Notes under the pieces: model-generated
What the model was told of the DNA's origin: nothing
The model's input: only the letters and a program-made list of their open reading frames with translations
Databases searched by the model: none
Shown here: positions 34,356-43,034 of the stretch, in pieces
Layout of the letters: the number at the start of each line of letters is the position of its first letter
Position numbering within the stretch: the stretch's first letter is position 1
Made by a program: the position numbers and the translations under genes
Assembly (NCBI GenBank): GCA_016871315.1
Contig: VFZE01000036.1
Span: forward strand, 1-58,178
Direction: 5' to 3'
Source of the DNA: Acidimicrobiia bacterium
GTDB taxonomy: Bacteria > Acidobacteriota > Terriglobia > Bryobacterales > Bryobacteraceae
DNA: 58,178 nucleotides

Positions 34356-35007
34356 TGGGGAGCCAGAGCAGATAGAAGAAGGCGAGTGTGAAGGCTTCTC
34401 CGACGAGGATGTACATAGGCCAGGGGCCGAAGTAGTCGAGTAATGAGGGGTTGGCTGGTTTGCGGCAGAGGTAGAAATAGTTTGTGCCAAGGGCGAGGTT
34501 GAAAAGAGCGATGGCGGCGGCGTAGATGTTGACGAGCGTGAAGCTTCGCCAGACGCAGCCGGGTGTGGGTCGGAGGATGTTCGGGAGGGTGAGGGCGAGC
34601 ACGCAGGCGATGACGGCGCCGTGGGCGAGGAAGAAGTAAACGGTGGGGTAGGAGGGAAATGGTTCCCAAAGGTCGGGAGTAAGGACGGCCATGCTGCTGC
34701 CGCCGACACCGAGAAAGTAGGCTAATTCGTAACTCCACCGGTTAAGTGTGAGTAGCGCGGCCACAGTCAGCCAAACAGTTAGGTCGCAGAGGTTGAGGGG
34801 GAGATTGCCGGGGAAGCTGTACCAGCCTTTGTGGATGTTGAACCAATACCAATAGAGTTCGTTGGCGGCCAGAAGGGCGGCCATGATCCAACGTGCGCGG
34901 CGGGAATGGGCGAGGCGCGATAGGGCGGCGACCGCCAGCGCAATGGCGGCGAGGATGGAGATGTGGACGAGCCCGAAAAGGTCGAAGAACGGTTTGGCGT
35001 CAGCCAT
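34321..35007 (-). CDS. YwaF/TIGR02206-like integral membrane protein
   Basis: A 228-residue protein with about seven TM segments. The family signature around NLPLNLCDLTVWLT and the AANELYWYW segment match the TIGR02206/YwaF family, whose function is unknown. It overlaps ackA by eight bases at its start and is last in an operon with ackA and the TPR gene. Its C-terminus overlaps the beta-barrel gene convergently by 35 bases. Confidence 0.78.
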   Translation of the reverse strand: MADAKPFFDLFGLVHISILAAIALAVAALSRLAHSRRARWIMAALLAANELYWYWFNIHKGWYSFPGNLPLNLCDLTVWLTVAALLTLNRWSYELAYFLGVGGSSMAVLTPDLWEPFPSYPTVYFFLAHGAVIACVLALTLPNILRPTPGCVWRSFTLVNIYAAAIALFNLALGTNYFYLCRKPANPSLLDYFGPWPMYILVGEAFTLAFFYLLWLPISVRKRSQTPP

Positions 35008-36091
35008 CGGCCAAGAGCGCATAGGCGCGGCGCGCGACCACCAGCTCTTCATTGGTGGTCAGCACGACGACGTTGATTTTGGAAAAGTCGCCGGAGATGA
35101 CACGGTCGCCTTCGCCTTTTTCGTTGCGGTCTTCATCGAGGCGGACCTTCATGAAGGAGAGGCCGCGGCAGACGGCTTCCCGAAGGCCGGCGGAGTTTTC
35201 ACCGATGCCGCCGGTGAAGGCGATGCAGTTGAGGCCTTCCATGGCGGCGGCGTAGGCGCCGATGGTCTTGCGGACCTGGTAGGCGAAGACTTCCAGGGCA
35301 TTGACTGCTTCTGAGTTTCCGGCCGCGGCGGCGGCTTCCAGGTCGCGCAGGTCGCCGCCGGGGACACCGGAAAGGCCGGCGAGGCCGCCGGTACGTGTGA
35401 GCTGCTTGCCGGTTTCCTCGAGGCTCCATCCGTTGCGCTGCATCATGTAGAGTACGGCCCAGACGTCAAGGTCGCCGTGGCGGGTGGAGTTTTCCAGACC
35501 CGATTGCGGGGAGAAGCCCATGGTTGTGTCGACCGATTTGCCGTCGAGGATGGCGCAGATGGAGGAGCTGCCGCCGAGGTGGCAGCTAACCAGGCGCGGA
35601 ACGGGTTCGCCAAGCATGGCCGGAACGCGGCGGCTGACGTACTGATGCGAGGCGCCGTGGAACCCATAGCGGTGGATGCCGCTTTCAAGCCAATCCGCGG
35701 GGACGCCGTAGCGGGTGGCGTAATCGGGCATGGTGGCGTGGAACTCGGTTTCGAAGGCGGCGATCAGAGGGACGCCGGGCATCGATTCACGGAAAGCGCG
35801 GATGCCGGCGAGGTAGATGGCGTTGTGCGCTGGGGCGGCAGGAAGGAACTGTTCCAGCGCCGCGATGACGCCATCATCGATGCGGAAGGTGCCGCGATAG
35901 TGGGGGCCGGCGTGGACGGCCTTGAAGGCGACCGCGTGGACGGGGTGCTCGGCGGAAGGGATCTGGCGGATGGCTTCGCGATAGTCGCTGACACGCTCTA
36001 GTTTGCCGCGTGCAAGCACGGATTCCGACGGCATGTCGAGAATCTGGTACTTGAGCGAAGTGGATCCCAGGTTGGGAACCAGGATGTTCAT
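35000..36091 (-). CDS. ackA: Acetate kinase
   Basis: A 363-residue ASKHA kinase interconverting acetate plus ATP and acetyl phosphate. Seen: ILVPNLGSTSLKY (phosphate 1), AFETEFHATMPD, YGFHGASHQYVS, VSCHLGGSSSICAI (phosphate 2), GFSPQSGLENSTRHGDLD, and IAFTGGIGENSAGLRE (adenosine site). The family consensus NxGSSSxK appears as NLGSTSLK, a mild change. It is slightly short against the 395-400 residues usual for AckA. It overlaps the TPR gene by four bases. No phosphotransacetylase is nearby; a role as propionate or other acyl kinase is possible. Confidence 0.9.
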   Translation of the reverse strand: MNILVPNLGSTSLKYQILDMPSESVLARGKLERVSDYREAIRQIPSAEHPVHAVAFKAVHAGPHYRGTFRIDDGVIAALEQFLPAAPAHNAIYLAGIRAFRESMPGVPLIAAFETEFHATMPDYATRYGVPADWLESGIHRYGFHGASHQYVSRRVPAMLGEPVPRLVSCHLGGSSSICAILDGKSVDTTMGFSPQSGLENSTRHGDLDVWAVLYMMQRNGWSLEETGKQLTRTGGLAGLSGVPGGDLRDLEAAAAAGNSEAVNALEVFAYQVRKTIGAYAAAMEGLNCIAFTGGIGENSAGLREAVCRGLSFMKVRLDEDRNEKGEGDRVISGDFSKINVVVLTTNEELVVARRAYALLADG

Positions 36092-37236
36092 CGAATCCGG
36101 TACTGGCTCCGGATGGCGGTGATGTTGCGCTGCGCGTTAGCCTGGTAGGGGCTCTTGATGGCGGCGCACTGCTGGTTGAATTTCAGGGCGTCGAGGATGC
36201 GCTGGGTGTTGGGGCTCTTGGCGCTGTCGCCGAGCCTGTAGTTTGCGAGGCCGAGGTTGAACAGGGCGGCGGCCTTCAACTGGTCGTTGTCATCGACGAA
36301 GGGAAGAGCGTCGCGCAGCACCTGATCGGCAGGACCGAACTTGCTTTGCGCGGCCAGTGACATGCCCTTGAACCAGAGACCGAGTCCGGTGGCGGTGGTC
36401 TTCTTCTTTTCCCAATCGGCGGCGGCGACGCCCTGCGGAGCAGGCTTGGATTTCATGAGCGCCACGAGCTTGTCACCGTAGTCTTGGGTCTTGTCGTAAT
36501 CCTTTTTCTGAAATTGGTAGTCGGCGACGAACAGATAAAGGTCCTCGTTGGTGGAGTTCTTGGCGATGAGGGCTTCGGCGACCTCGACGGCTTTTTCGGT
36601 GTTGTTCAACTGGCGGTAGGACTGGAACTTCACCTCGTCGAGCTGCGCCAGGTACTGGCTTTGCGGATTGCGTTCGGCGAGCTTGTCGATGAGCTGGATT
36701 TTCTTGCCAGGATCAGTAGTCTGCAGAGCGGTGTTGAAGAGGGAGTATTCGGTATAGGTTTCCACCTGTTTGGCGAAGTCGACCTTATGCTTCCAGTTTT
36801 CGACTTCGTCTTCATCCGCGGGCTTCTTCGATGCGACGGCTTTGCGCGCGGCGTCGGAGGTGGCGACGGCCCACTTCAGGATGAGATCAGGATCTTTCTT
36901 GGCTTCGGCGGCTTTGAGAGCGCCATGCGCCATTTCGGCATCGGAGGGGTCGAAGGTGAGGAGCTTTTCGACCACGGGAAAGACTTTGTCATGCTGGCCC
37001 GCCTTGAGGTAAGCGGGCTGAAGCTGACCATAGACCCAGGGCATGCCCGCATGGTTGGAGTACTTGGAAGAGAATTCCTCCAGCAGTGCGACCTTCTTGG
37101 CAGGGTCCTCTTCGGTGCCAATCTGTTGCAGCAACAGCCCTTCCGGGGTTTCCGCATTGATGTCAATCTTGTGGCGCTGGGCCAAGCCCTGCCAGAGGAG
37201 CGCGCCAGCCATCATCGTCAAGACAAGCTTGTTCAT
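36088..37236 (-). CDS. Periplasmic TPR-like helical repeat protein
   Basis: A 382-residue protein with a signal peptide (MNKLVLTMMAGALLWQGLAQ) followed by helical, charged, TPR-like repeats (for example PVVEKLLTFDPSDAEMAHGALKAA reduced in pattern, and AAALFNLGLANYRLG near 320). No catalytic motif is visible. GGGAGG lies five bases before the ATG, and TATAAT (37265-37270, minus strand) provides a promoter. It heads the operon with ackA and the YwaF-like gene. It is probably a scaffold or envelope complex component. Confidence 0.78.
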   Translation of the reverse strand: MNKLVLTMMAGALLWQGLAQRHKIDINAETPEGLLLQQIGTEEDPAKKVALLEEFSSKYSNHAGMPWVYGQLQPAYLKAGQHDKVFPVVEKLLTFDPSDAEMAHGALKAAEAKKDPDLILKWAVATSDAARKAVASKKPADEDEVENWKHKVDFAKQVETYTEYSLFNTALQTTDPGKKIQLIDKLAERNPQSQYLAQLDEVKFQSYRQLNNTEKAVEVAEALIAKNSTNEDLYLFVADYQFQKKDYDKTQDYGDKLVALMKSKPAPQGVAAADWEKKKTTATGLGLWFKGMSLAAQSKFGPADQVLRDALPFVDDNDQLKAAALFNLGLANYRLGDSAKSPNTQRILDALKFNQQCAAIKSPYQANAQRNITAIRSQYRIR

Positions 37237-37264
37237 CACCAGCCTCCCGTCGCTAATCGGGTGT

Positions 37265-37318
37265 ATTATAAAACAGTTTTTCGCGGCTGGGCGCATCGGC
37301 GGATGGGTGGGCTATAAT
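37265..37318. promoter_or_regulatory. Divergent promoters between the TPR/ackA operon and the DMT-type transporter
   Basis: Minus strand: TATAAT (complement of 37265-37270), 28 nt from the TPR gene start. Plus strand: TATAAT at 37313-37318, only 10 nt before the transporter ATG at 37329. No clear -35 hexamers. Confidence 0.5.
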
Positions 37319-37328
37319 CGATTCCTGC

Positions 37329-38369
37329 ATGGCGATTCCAACCACCTATACCGCTGCGGTACTGTTATGCGTTCTCACGATGATTCTATGGGGTTCCTGG
37401 GCCAACATGCTCAAGCTTGGCGGGAAGTGGCGATTTGAGCTTTTCTGTTACGATTTCGCGATTGGTGCGTTGTTGTGTGCGATGATCGCGTCGTTCACCG
37501 TGGGGACTTACGGGAGTGAGATCACGTTCCTAGACAATCTGACGATTGTCCGGAAGACGCAGATCCTGTTCGGATTCGCGGGAGGGGCGGTGTTTACGAT
37601 CGCCAACATGCTGCTGCTGGCGGCGATTTCGGTGGCGGGCTTGTCCGTGGCGTTTCCGATCGGAATCGGGCTGGGACTGGTGATCGGAGTGGTGTGGAAC
37701 TACGCGATCAAGCCGCAGGGGAATCCGCTGTATCTGTTTTCCGGCGCCGCGGTAGTGATGACGGCGATTGTGGTGACGGCGCTGGCGCACCGCATCGCCA
37801 CTCCGAAGGTGAAACGGCCCACGAAGGTGAGTTCGGCCCCGTTGCCTCCACCGGCGCCTTCGGCGCTGAAGGGGATCCTGCTGAGCGTCTTTGCCGGTAT
37901 CCTGATGGGTTCCTTTTATCCGCTGGTGGAGTTGGGCAAGGAGGGCGATATCGAAATGGGGCCCTATCCGATCGGCTTCGTATTCGCGTGCGCCATTTTC
38001 GGGATGACCTTCCTGTTCAACCTCTATTTCCTGAATCTGCCGGTGCAGGGCAAGCCATTATCGATCCTGGATTATTTTTCCGGCACCACGAAGCAGCATT
38101 TGCTGGGTTGGGGAGGTGGGGCGATGTGGTACGGCGGGACGATTTCCAATTTCGTAGCTGCCAGCGCGCCCGCGGAAGCCAACGTCGGACCGGCGGTGAG
38201 TTTCGCGCTGGGGCAGGGCGCGGCGCTGGTATCGACGCTATGGGGATTGCTGGTTTGGAAAGAGTTCGCCAAGGCGCCAGGGAAGGCGAAGAAGTTGATC
38301 TGGCTGGCGGTGCTGCTGTTTGTGGGTGGGCTGGCGCTGATCTCAATCGCGCCGCTGTTCAAGAAGTAG
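37329..38369 (+). CDS. DMT-superfamily transporter (GRP/ureide-permease-like)
   Basis: A 346-residue membrane protein with about ten TM helices arranged as two EamA-like halves joined by a basic, proline-rich loop (about residues 155-180). WGSWANMLKLGGKWRFELFCYDF at the start and GSFYPLVELG at the second half, with GGAMWYGGTISNF, match the bacterial GRP sugar transporter and plant ureide permease groups. The substrate is not predictable; sugars or purine-derived ureides are the main options. It has its own -10 and no operon partner. Confidence 0.8.
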   Translation: MAIPTTYTAAVLLCVLTMILWGSWANMLKLGGKWRFELFCYDFAIGALLCAMIASFTVGTYGSEITFLDNLTIVRKTQILFGFAGGAVFTIANMLLLAAISVAGLSVAFPIGIGLGLVIGVVWNYAIKPQGNPLYLFSGAAVVMTAIVVTALAHRIATPKVKRPTKVSSAPLPPPAPSALKGILLSVFAGILMGSFYPLVELGKEGDIEMGPYPIGFVFACAIFGMTFLFNLYFLNLPVQGKPLSILDYFSGTTKQHLLGWGGGAMWYGGTISNFVAASAPAEANVGPAVSFALGQGAALVSTLWGLLVWKEFAKAPGKAKKLIWLAVLLFVGGLALISIAPLFKK

Positions 38370-38374
38370 GGCAA

Positions 38375-40411
38375 CTACTTGCCGCGGAAGCGGAAGGCGA
38401 GCCCGATGGTGACGTTCACCGGGTAGGCCGGTGTGGCGTGGATGCGGGAGAAGGGCATCTGGCCGGGAAGGCGGGATTCGAAGTAGTTCTGTGTTTCCCA
38501 ATAGGCGCGATTGAGCAGATTGTCCAAAGCAAACTGAAGATCCAGACCACGGCGGATCGAGCGGGAGGCGCCGAAGTCCCATACGGTGTGTCCGGCGGCG
38601 CGGAGTCCGGCATGGAGCGGATCCAGGCGATAGCTATTGATGGCTCTCATGCGGAGTGACCCGCTCCAGCCTTTCCATGCCGATAAAGTTAAGCCTCCGT
38701 TGGCGGTGAAGTGCGGGGCGCGGTCGACGTATTCGCGTGGCGCAGTACCGCGGTAGAAGGCATTCATGACGCGCGTGAAGCCGCCATTGAGGCTGAGGCT
38801 GCGTGTGAGCTGGAGAGAAGTTTTCACTTCATAGCCGTAGGCGCGTGACGGGCCGAGCAGTTCCAGCGAGCCGTCATCGGGGATGTAGACAAGCTCGTTG
38901 GAGCGGTCAATGAAGAACAGGTCAGCCACGACAGAGAGACGGCGGAGGTTGTAGGAGAGGCCGGCCTGGGAGAATCCGGTGGTGGCGAGATGACGCTGGC
39001 CTGGCGAGGAGACGACGCCGCGCGCGTCGAGCGAGCTGATGCCGCGGCCATAGTTGAGGTGAAGCGTAAGCGGCAGACGGAGACTGGGCATGAAGCCGAG
39101 GTTGAACTTGGGCTGGAAGCGGCCGGAATAGCTGGCGCCGGTGAAATCTGTCCCGGCGAGGTCGCGGACGGCGAAGCGGAATATGTCGTAACGGATTCCG
39201 GCCCCGGCTTGCAGGCGTCCGGAGAAAAAGGAGAGATTGTCCTGCAGGTATCCCGCACCATTGGTCACATTCGCGTGGGCAAGTGTTTCGATGGAGGTGG
39301 GGTTGCGGAACTGTCGTGAGTAGAGACCGACCGTGTTCTGGTTGCCGTGGAAGTTGGCGCCGGTGGTGAGCAGCCCCTGGATTCGGGAATGGCGGTGGGG
39401 GCGGAGGTACTGGAGATTGGCGCCCTGCTGGAGCCTGGAATCATGCTGCTGGAAGGCGTCGCCGTTGACAGGGTCGTTGAGGAAGAAGGTGAAATTGGAA
39501 TAGAGATCAAACAGGGATCGTGAGAGGAAGGCGTCGAGTTTCCAAACGGCCTGCGAGGAGGTTTCCAGGCGATAGTAGCCGGCGACGGTCGCGGTGCGGG
39601 CGCGGCCGCCGTCGCCGGGATCGAGAGATCCGAAGCGGTCCAGCCGCCCGGCCTCCACTTCATCCAGAGGAAGCTGGCCGGAAGAATGGAAATCGTTTCC
39701 CGCGGCGCTGAGGCGGAGGCCCAGGGAGCGTGTATCGGTGAGCCTCCGGGTGAGGTTTGCGCTGAGGTTGTCGCGGCGGTAGCCGAGGGGTTTCACGAAA
39801 GGTCCATCGGTGAGCGAGCCGTCGTAGGCGAGGAAGGCGTCCGAGCGCGGCCAGTCCGGGCTCCACGCGAAGAAACCGCGGCGCGCGCCAAAGTTGCCAC
39901 CCTGAATGCGCGCTGTGAATTGACCGGGCAAGGACTCCCGCAGGAGGATGTGAACGACGCCGAGTCCGCTGAAGTCGCCGTATTCGGCGCGGAAAGGGCC
40001 GTTGTGGACATTGACTTCCTTGATGAGTTCCGGGGTGAACCCTTTGAGCGAGCCGAGGTAACCCTGGCCGTGGCCTTGCGTCGTCTGGTTCTGGGGAACA
40101 TCATCGACCAGAACTTTCAGCCCGCCGTTGACGCCGCCGTGATCGAGGTTATAGCCGAAGCGGCGGATCTCAACGGACTTTCCGCCACCTTCATGCTGAC
40201 CGGCGTTAATGCCCGCATCAAGGAGATGGAACACCTGATCATCACGGCCGAATAGGGTGCGCTCAAAGACCTCCTGATTACGGCGGTCAATGACGGGTTC
40301 GATGGGGGAAGCGGTGACGACGATCTTCTCGTAGTGCTTTTGCGGCTGCTGGGCAGTGGTGCACGTGGCGGCGAGGATGAGTAAGATGGAACGGTTGAGC
40401 CAGAAGGGCAT
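38375..40411 (-). CDS. TonB-dependent receptor (classical plug and barrel)
   Basis: A 678-residue outer-membrane receptor. The signal peptide is MPFWLNRSILLILAATCTTA. The TonB-box-like segment YEKIVVTASPI precedes the plug (about 50-170: VEIRRFGYNLDHGGV, VLVDDVPQN, VNVHNGPFRAEYGDFSGLG) and a 22-strand-type barrel ending GLAFRFRGK. It has no carboxypeptidase-regulatory domain, so it belongs to a different group from the two giant receptors. It is divergent from an ECF sigma/anti-sigma pair across an inverted repeat, a common arrangement for regulated uptake. The substrate is unknown. Confidence 0.9.
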   Translation of the reverse strand: MPFWLNRSILLILAATCTTAQQPQKHYEKIVVTASPIEPVIDRRNQEVFERTLFGRDDQVFHLLDAGINAGQHEGGGKSVEIRRFGYNLDHGGVNGGLKVLVDDVPQNQTTQGHGQGYLGSLKGFTPELIKEVNVHNGPFRAEYGDFSGLGVVHILLRESLPGQFTARIQGGNFGARRGFFAWSPDWPRSDAFLAYDGSLTDGPFVKPLGYRRDNLSANLTRRLTDTRSLGLRLSAAGNDFHSSGQLPLDEVEAGRLDRFGSLDPGDGGRARTATVAGYYRLETSSQAVWKLDAFLSRSLFDLYSNFTFFLNDPVNGDAFQQHDSRLQQGANLQYLRPHRHSRIQGLLTTGANFHGNQNTVGLYSRQFRNPTSIETLAHANVTNGAGYLQDNLSFFSGRLQAGAGIRYDIFRFAVRDLAGTDFTGASYSGRFQPKFNLGFMPSLRLPLTLHLNYGRGISSLDARGVVSSPGQRHLATTGFSQAGLSYNLRRLSVVADLFFIDRSNELVYIPDDGSLELLGPSRAYGYEVKTSLQLTRSLSLNGGFTRVMNAFYRGTAPREYVDRAPHFTANGGLTLSAWKGWSGSLRMRAINSYRLDPLHAGLRAAGHTVWDFGASRSIRRGLDLQFALDNLLNRAYWETQNYFESRLPGQMPFSRIHATPAYPVNVTIGLAFRFRGK

Positions 40412-40423
40412 GAAGATCCTGTT

Positions 40424-40450
40424 GTAGCACGAATTTTACTTTGGTGCTAC
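40424..40450. promoter_or_regulatory. Inverted repeat in the TonB receptor / ECF sigma divergent region
   Basis: GTAGCAC (40424-40430), 13 bases, GTGCTAC (40444-40450), a perfect 7-base dyad. The left arm overlaps a minus-strand TACAAC -10-like element nine nt from the receptor start. On the plus strand, CATAAT (40468-40473) and TAAGAT (40479-40484) are possible -10 elements for the sigma gene. Confidence 0.5.
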
Positions 40451-40506
40451 TGCGGTCCGAGAAATCGCATAATGAATCTAAGATACGAGGGAAGCGCGTA
40501 CTTCGG

Positions 40507-41124
40507 ATGATGGCAATGATGAGCGTCGCGGGCGGCTCGGGCTCGGCAAGGTCGCAGCGTGCCTCCGATGCGCATTGGGGGATTTATATCGAGCGTGCGG
40601 CAGCCGGGGAGCAGCAGGCACTAGCGCAACTTTACGATGAGAGTTCGCGGCTTGTTTACAGCGTGGTGGCGCGGATCGTGGGAGATTCCGCCGACGCAGA
40701 GGAAGTGACGCTGGACGTCTATACGCAGGTCTGGCGGATGGCGTCCGACTACAGGCCGGAGCGGGGCAGCCCGTCGACATGGATGATCATGATGGCGCGC
40801 AGCCGCGCCCTGGACCGCGTACGGAGCAGGCAGGGCCGGCAGAAACGCGAGACGGCGATGGAGGATGCCGGAGAGCCGCGCGCGGGAGGAGATGCGCCGG
40901 AAGAAAAGGCGTGGATGAATCAGAGGCGGATCAAGGTGAGGGAGGCAATTGAGACACTGGCCCCGGAACAAAAGCAGGCGATCGAGATGTCGTTCTTTCT
41001 GGGCTACACGCATTCGGAACTGGCCGAGCAGTTGGGCCAGCCTTTGGGAACGGTGAAGACCCGCATCCGGCTGGGAATGTTAAAACTGCGGCAAGCGCTG
41101 GGGAGCGGGGAGGAGTGGCAGTGA
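40507..41124 (+). CDS. ECF RNA polymerase sigma factor (SigK-like)
   Basis: A 205-residue ECF sigma factor. Region 2: LYDESSRLVYSVVARIVGDSADAEEVTLDVYTQVW in pattern, then SPSTWMIMMARSRALDRVRSR. Region 4: LAPEQKQAIEMSFFLGYTHSELAE, then GTVKTRIRLGMLKLR. Several ATGs are available; 40507 is the best compromise with GAGGGA upstream, and the earlier in-frame start at 40441 lies inside the inverted-repeat region. It is coupled to the anti-sigma gene by a TGATG overlap. It probably responds to an envelope or redox signal. Confidence 0.92.
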   Translation: MMAMMSVAGGSGSARSQRASDAHWGIYIERAAAGEQQALAQLYDESSRLVYSVVARIVGDSADAEEVTLDVYTQVWRMASDYRPERGSPSTWMIMMARSRALDRVRSRQGRQKRETAMEDAGEPRAGGDAPEEKAWMNQRRIKVREAIETLAPEQKQAIEMSFFLGYTHSELAEQLGQPLGTVKTRIRLGMLKLRQALGSGEEWQ

Positions 41125-41882
41125 TGGAGCGGGAACTGTTGCGCGAGCAATGTGAGGCCTACGTGCTGGGCGCGTTGGAAGGCCAAGAGCGTTCCGGTCT
41201 GGAAGCGCGGCTGCGGCAAGGCGACGCCGAGATCGAGGAGGCGATGAGAGAGGCGAACCAGATGGCGGCGCAGCTTGCCTATCTGGCGCCAACGCAGGAG
41301 CCGCCGGCGCTGCTGCGTTCCAAGGTGATGGCGAGGATACGTGTGGAAGCAAAACCGGTGCCGGCTCCGCGGCGCAAGTGGGTGGCGCCGGTGGGCTGGG
41401 CAGTGGCCGCGGCGCTACTGATGGTGGCGGCGGTGGAGCGGCAGCAAGTGGAGAAGCTGAGCGCGGATCTGAACGCGGCACGGGGGCTTGTGCAGACGCT
41501 TTCTGAAGATGCGGCGCGGAATCGTCGTGTGTTGCAGATTCTGGTGGCGCGCGATTCGCGGACGATCCGGCTGGCGGGCACGGCGGCGGCGGCTCCCGAG
41601 TTCCGCGCCTATTGGAGCCATGCCGGCGGGCTGGTGCTGGTGGGTTCCAACGTGCCGTCTCCGGCGGTGGGGCGGACGATGCAACTGTGGGTGGTTCCCA
41701 AGCAGGGTAATCCGATCAGCGCGGGGCTGTTTTCACCGGATGAGACAGGCAAGGTGGTGCTGATTGCCGACAGTGTAAGCCGCCTGGAGGATGCGGCGGC
41801 ACTGGCGATTTCCGACGAACCGGCTGGCGGGAGCCCGCAGCCGACGACACAACCGGCGTGGGTGGGCGCGCTAGGCGAATAG
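41124..41882 (+). CDS. RskA-family anti-sigma factor
   Basis: A 252-residue single-pass membrane protein. The N-terminal cytosolic anti-sigma domain begins ERELLREQCEAYVLGALE; it lacks the full HxxxCxxC zinc motif. A TM helix at about 87-104 (VAPVGWAVAAALLMVAAV) is followed by a periplasmic RskA domain (about 130-245: YWSHAGGLVLVGSNVPSP, MQLWVVPKQGNPISAGLF). It is coupled to the upstream sigma gene and would hold it inactive until proteolysis or redox release. Its 3' end overlaps the convergent AlaX gene by 12 bases. Confidence 0.9.
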   Translation: MERELLREQCEAYVLGALEGQERSGLEARLRQGDAEIEEAMREANQMAAQLAYLAPTQEPPALLRSKVMARIRVEAKPVPAPRRKWVAPVGWAVAAALLMVAAVERQQVEKLSADLNAARGLVQTLSEDAARNRRVLQILVARDSRTIRLAGTAAAAPEFRAYWSHAGGLVLVGSNVPSPAVGRTMQLWVVPKQGNPISAGLFSPDETGKVVLIADSVSRLEDAAALAISDEPAGGSPQPTTQPAWVGALGE

Positions 41883-43034
41883 GCGCTGAAGTTCGGCGGA
41901 GATTTCCTCCAGCGCATCGGCGCCGGGCAGACTGCCCTGGGCCATTTGCGCATTGCCGCCGCCGCGGCCTCCCCGGCGTTGGAGCAGAGATTTCAGCGTG
42001 TCCCCAGCTTTGATGCCGCTATCAGCGGATGCGGCGAGCAGCAGAGCGGGCGGCTCGGATGACAGCACGAAACAGATGGCGGCGCCTTGGCCGGCGAAGG
42101 CTTGCGCCTGTACCCTGGTCTCGTCGTCGATGGCCGAGTTCAGGCGGAGGAGGCCGACACGCAGACCGCGTTGGTTAGGCGCGGTCTCTGCGTGGAGTTT
42201 CCGGCCGAGCGCGGAGGCGGCATCGAGAGCCAGTTTGCGACGCGCCTTTTCCGATTCGGCCAGGCGCTCCATCTGGGTCGCGACCAGTTGCGGAGTCTCC
42301 TCGAGCGTGGCGGAGAACTGGCGGGCGATGGCGGAAAGGGTTTCGAAGTCGGCGCGCGCGCGTTTGACCGCTCTTGCTCCGCAGAGAAACTCGATGCGGG
42401 TTTCGGTGCGGATCTTCTCGAGTTTGCGGATCAGTATGGGTCCGATTTCGCCGGTGCAGCGGAGGTGAGTCCCGCCGCAGGCGCTGCGGTCGAGCCCTTC
42501 GATGGAGACGATGCGCAAGGTGCCGGCGCGGGCGGAAGCCTTGCGCAGCTCGACGGGTTCCTGTGGTTCGTGAAAGGAGATCGTGACGGGGCGATTGGCT
42601 ACGACCTGACGATTTGCTTCCTGCTCCAGCTGCCGCACTTGTTCCGGCGTGAGGTTTCCGGTGACGTCCATGGTGGAGAACTGTGTGCCCATATGGACGC
42701 TGATGGTGGGCAGTTTGTAGAGATCCTGAAGAACGGCCGACAGCAGGTGTTGTCCGGAGTGCTGCTGCATGAAATCGAAGCGCCGCTCCCAATCAACCTG
42801 GCAGGAGACGGGACCGGGAGCAAGCGGGGAGGCAAGCTGGTGAGCAATGCGGCCGCCCTGATCGATCACGTCAAGAACTTGGGTACCGTTGATGTCGCCG
42901 GTGTCGTGAAGCTGTCCGCCCGAGGTGGGGTAGAAGGCAGTCTGATCGAGATAAACGGTGTTGGCTTCGGCTTCAACGATGGAGGCTTGAAAGTGAGTGA
43001 GGTAGCAGTCGCCGTAGTAGAGCCGCCGGGTCAT
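41871..43034 (-). CDS. AlaX-type alanyl-tRNA editing protein with DHHA1 domain
   Basis: A 387-residue free-standing editing protein that hydrolyses Ser- or Gly-mischarged tRNA(Ala). The editing-site zinc motifs are HSGQH in FMQQHSGQHLLSAV near residue 92 and CGGTH in RSACGGTHLRC near 186. The N-terminal QTAFYPTSGGQLHD segment is family-typical. The C-terminal half resembles the DHHA1 domain of AlaRS, ending in the GRGGGNAQMAQGSLPG glycine-rich motif, so this is the long AlaX-L type. It overlaps the upstream secreted protein by four bases and the convergent anti-sigma gene by 12. Confidence 0.9.
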   Translation of the reverse strand: MTRRLYYGDCYLTHFQASIVEAEANTVYLDQTAFYPTSGGQLHDTGDINGTQVLDVIDQGGRIAHQLASPLAPGPVSCQVDWERRFDFMQQHSGQHLLSAVLQDLYKLPTISVHMGTQFSTMDVTGNLTPEQVRQLEQEANRQVVANRPVTISFHEPQEPVELRKASARAGTLRIVSIEGLDRSACGGTHLRCTGEIGPILIRKLEKIRTETRIEFLCGARAVKRARADFETLSAIARQFSATLEETPQLVATQMERLAESEKARRKLALDAASALGRKLHAETAPNQRGLRVGLLRLNSAIDDETRVQAQAFAGQGAAICFVLSSEPPALLLAASADSGIKAGDTLKSLLQRRGGRGGGNAQMAQGSLPGADALEEISAELQRLFA

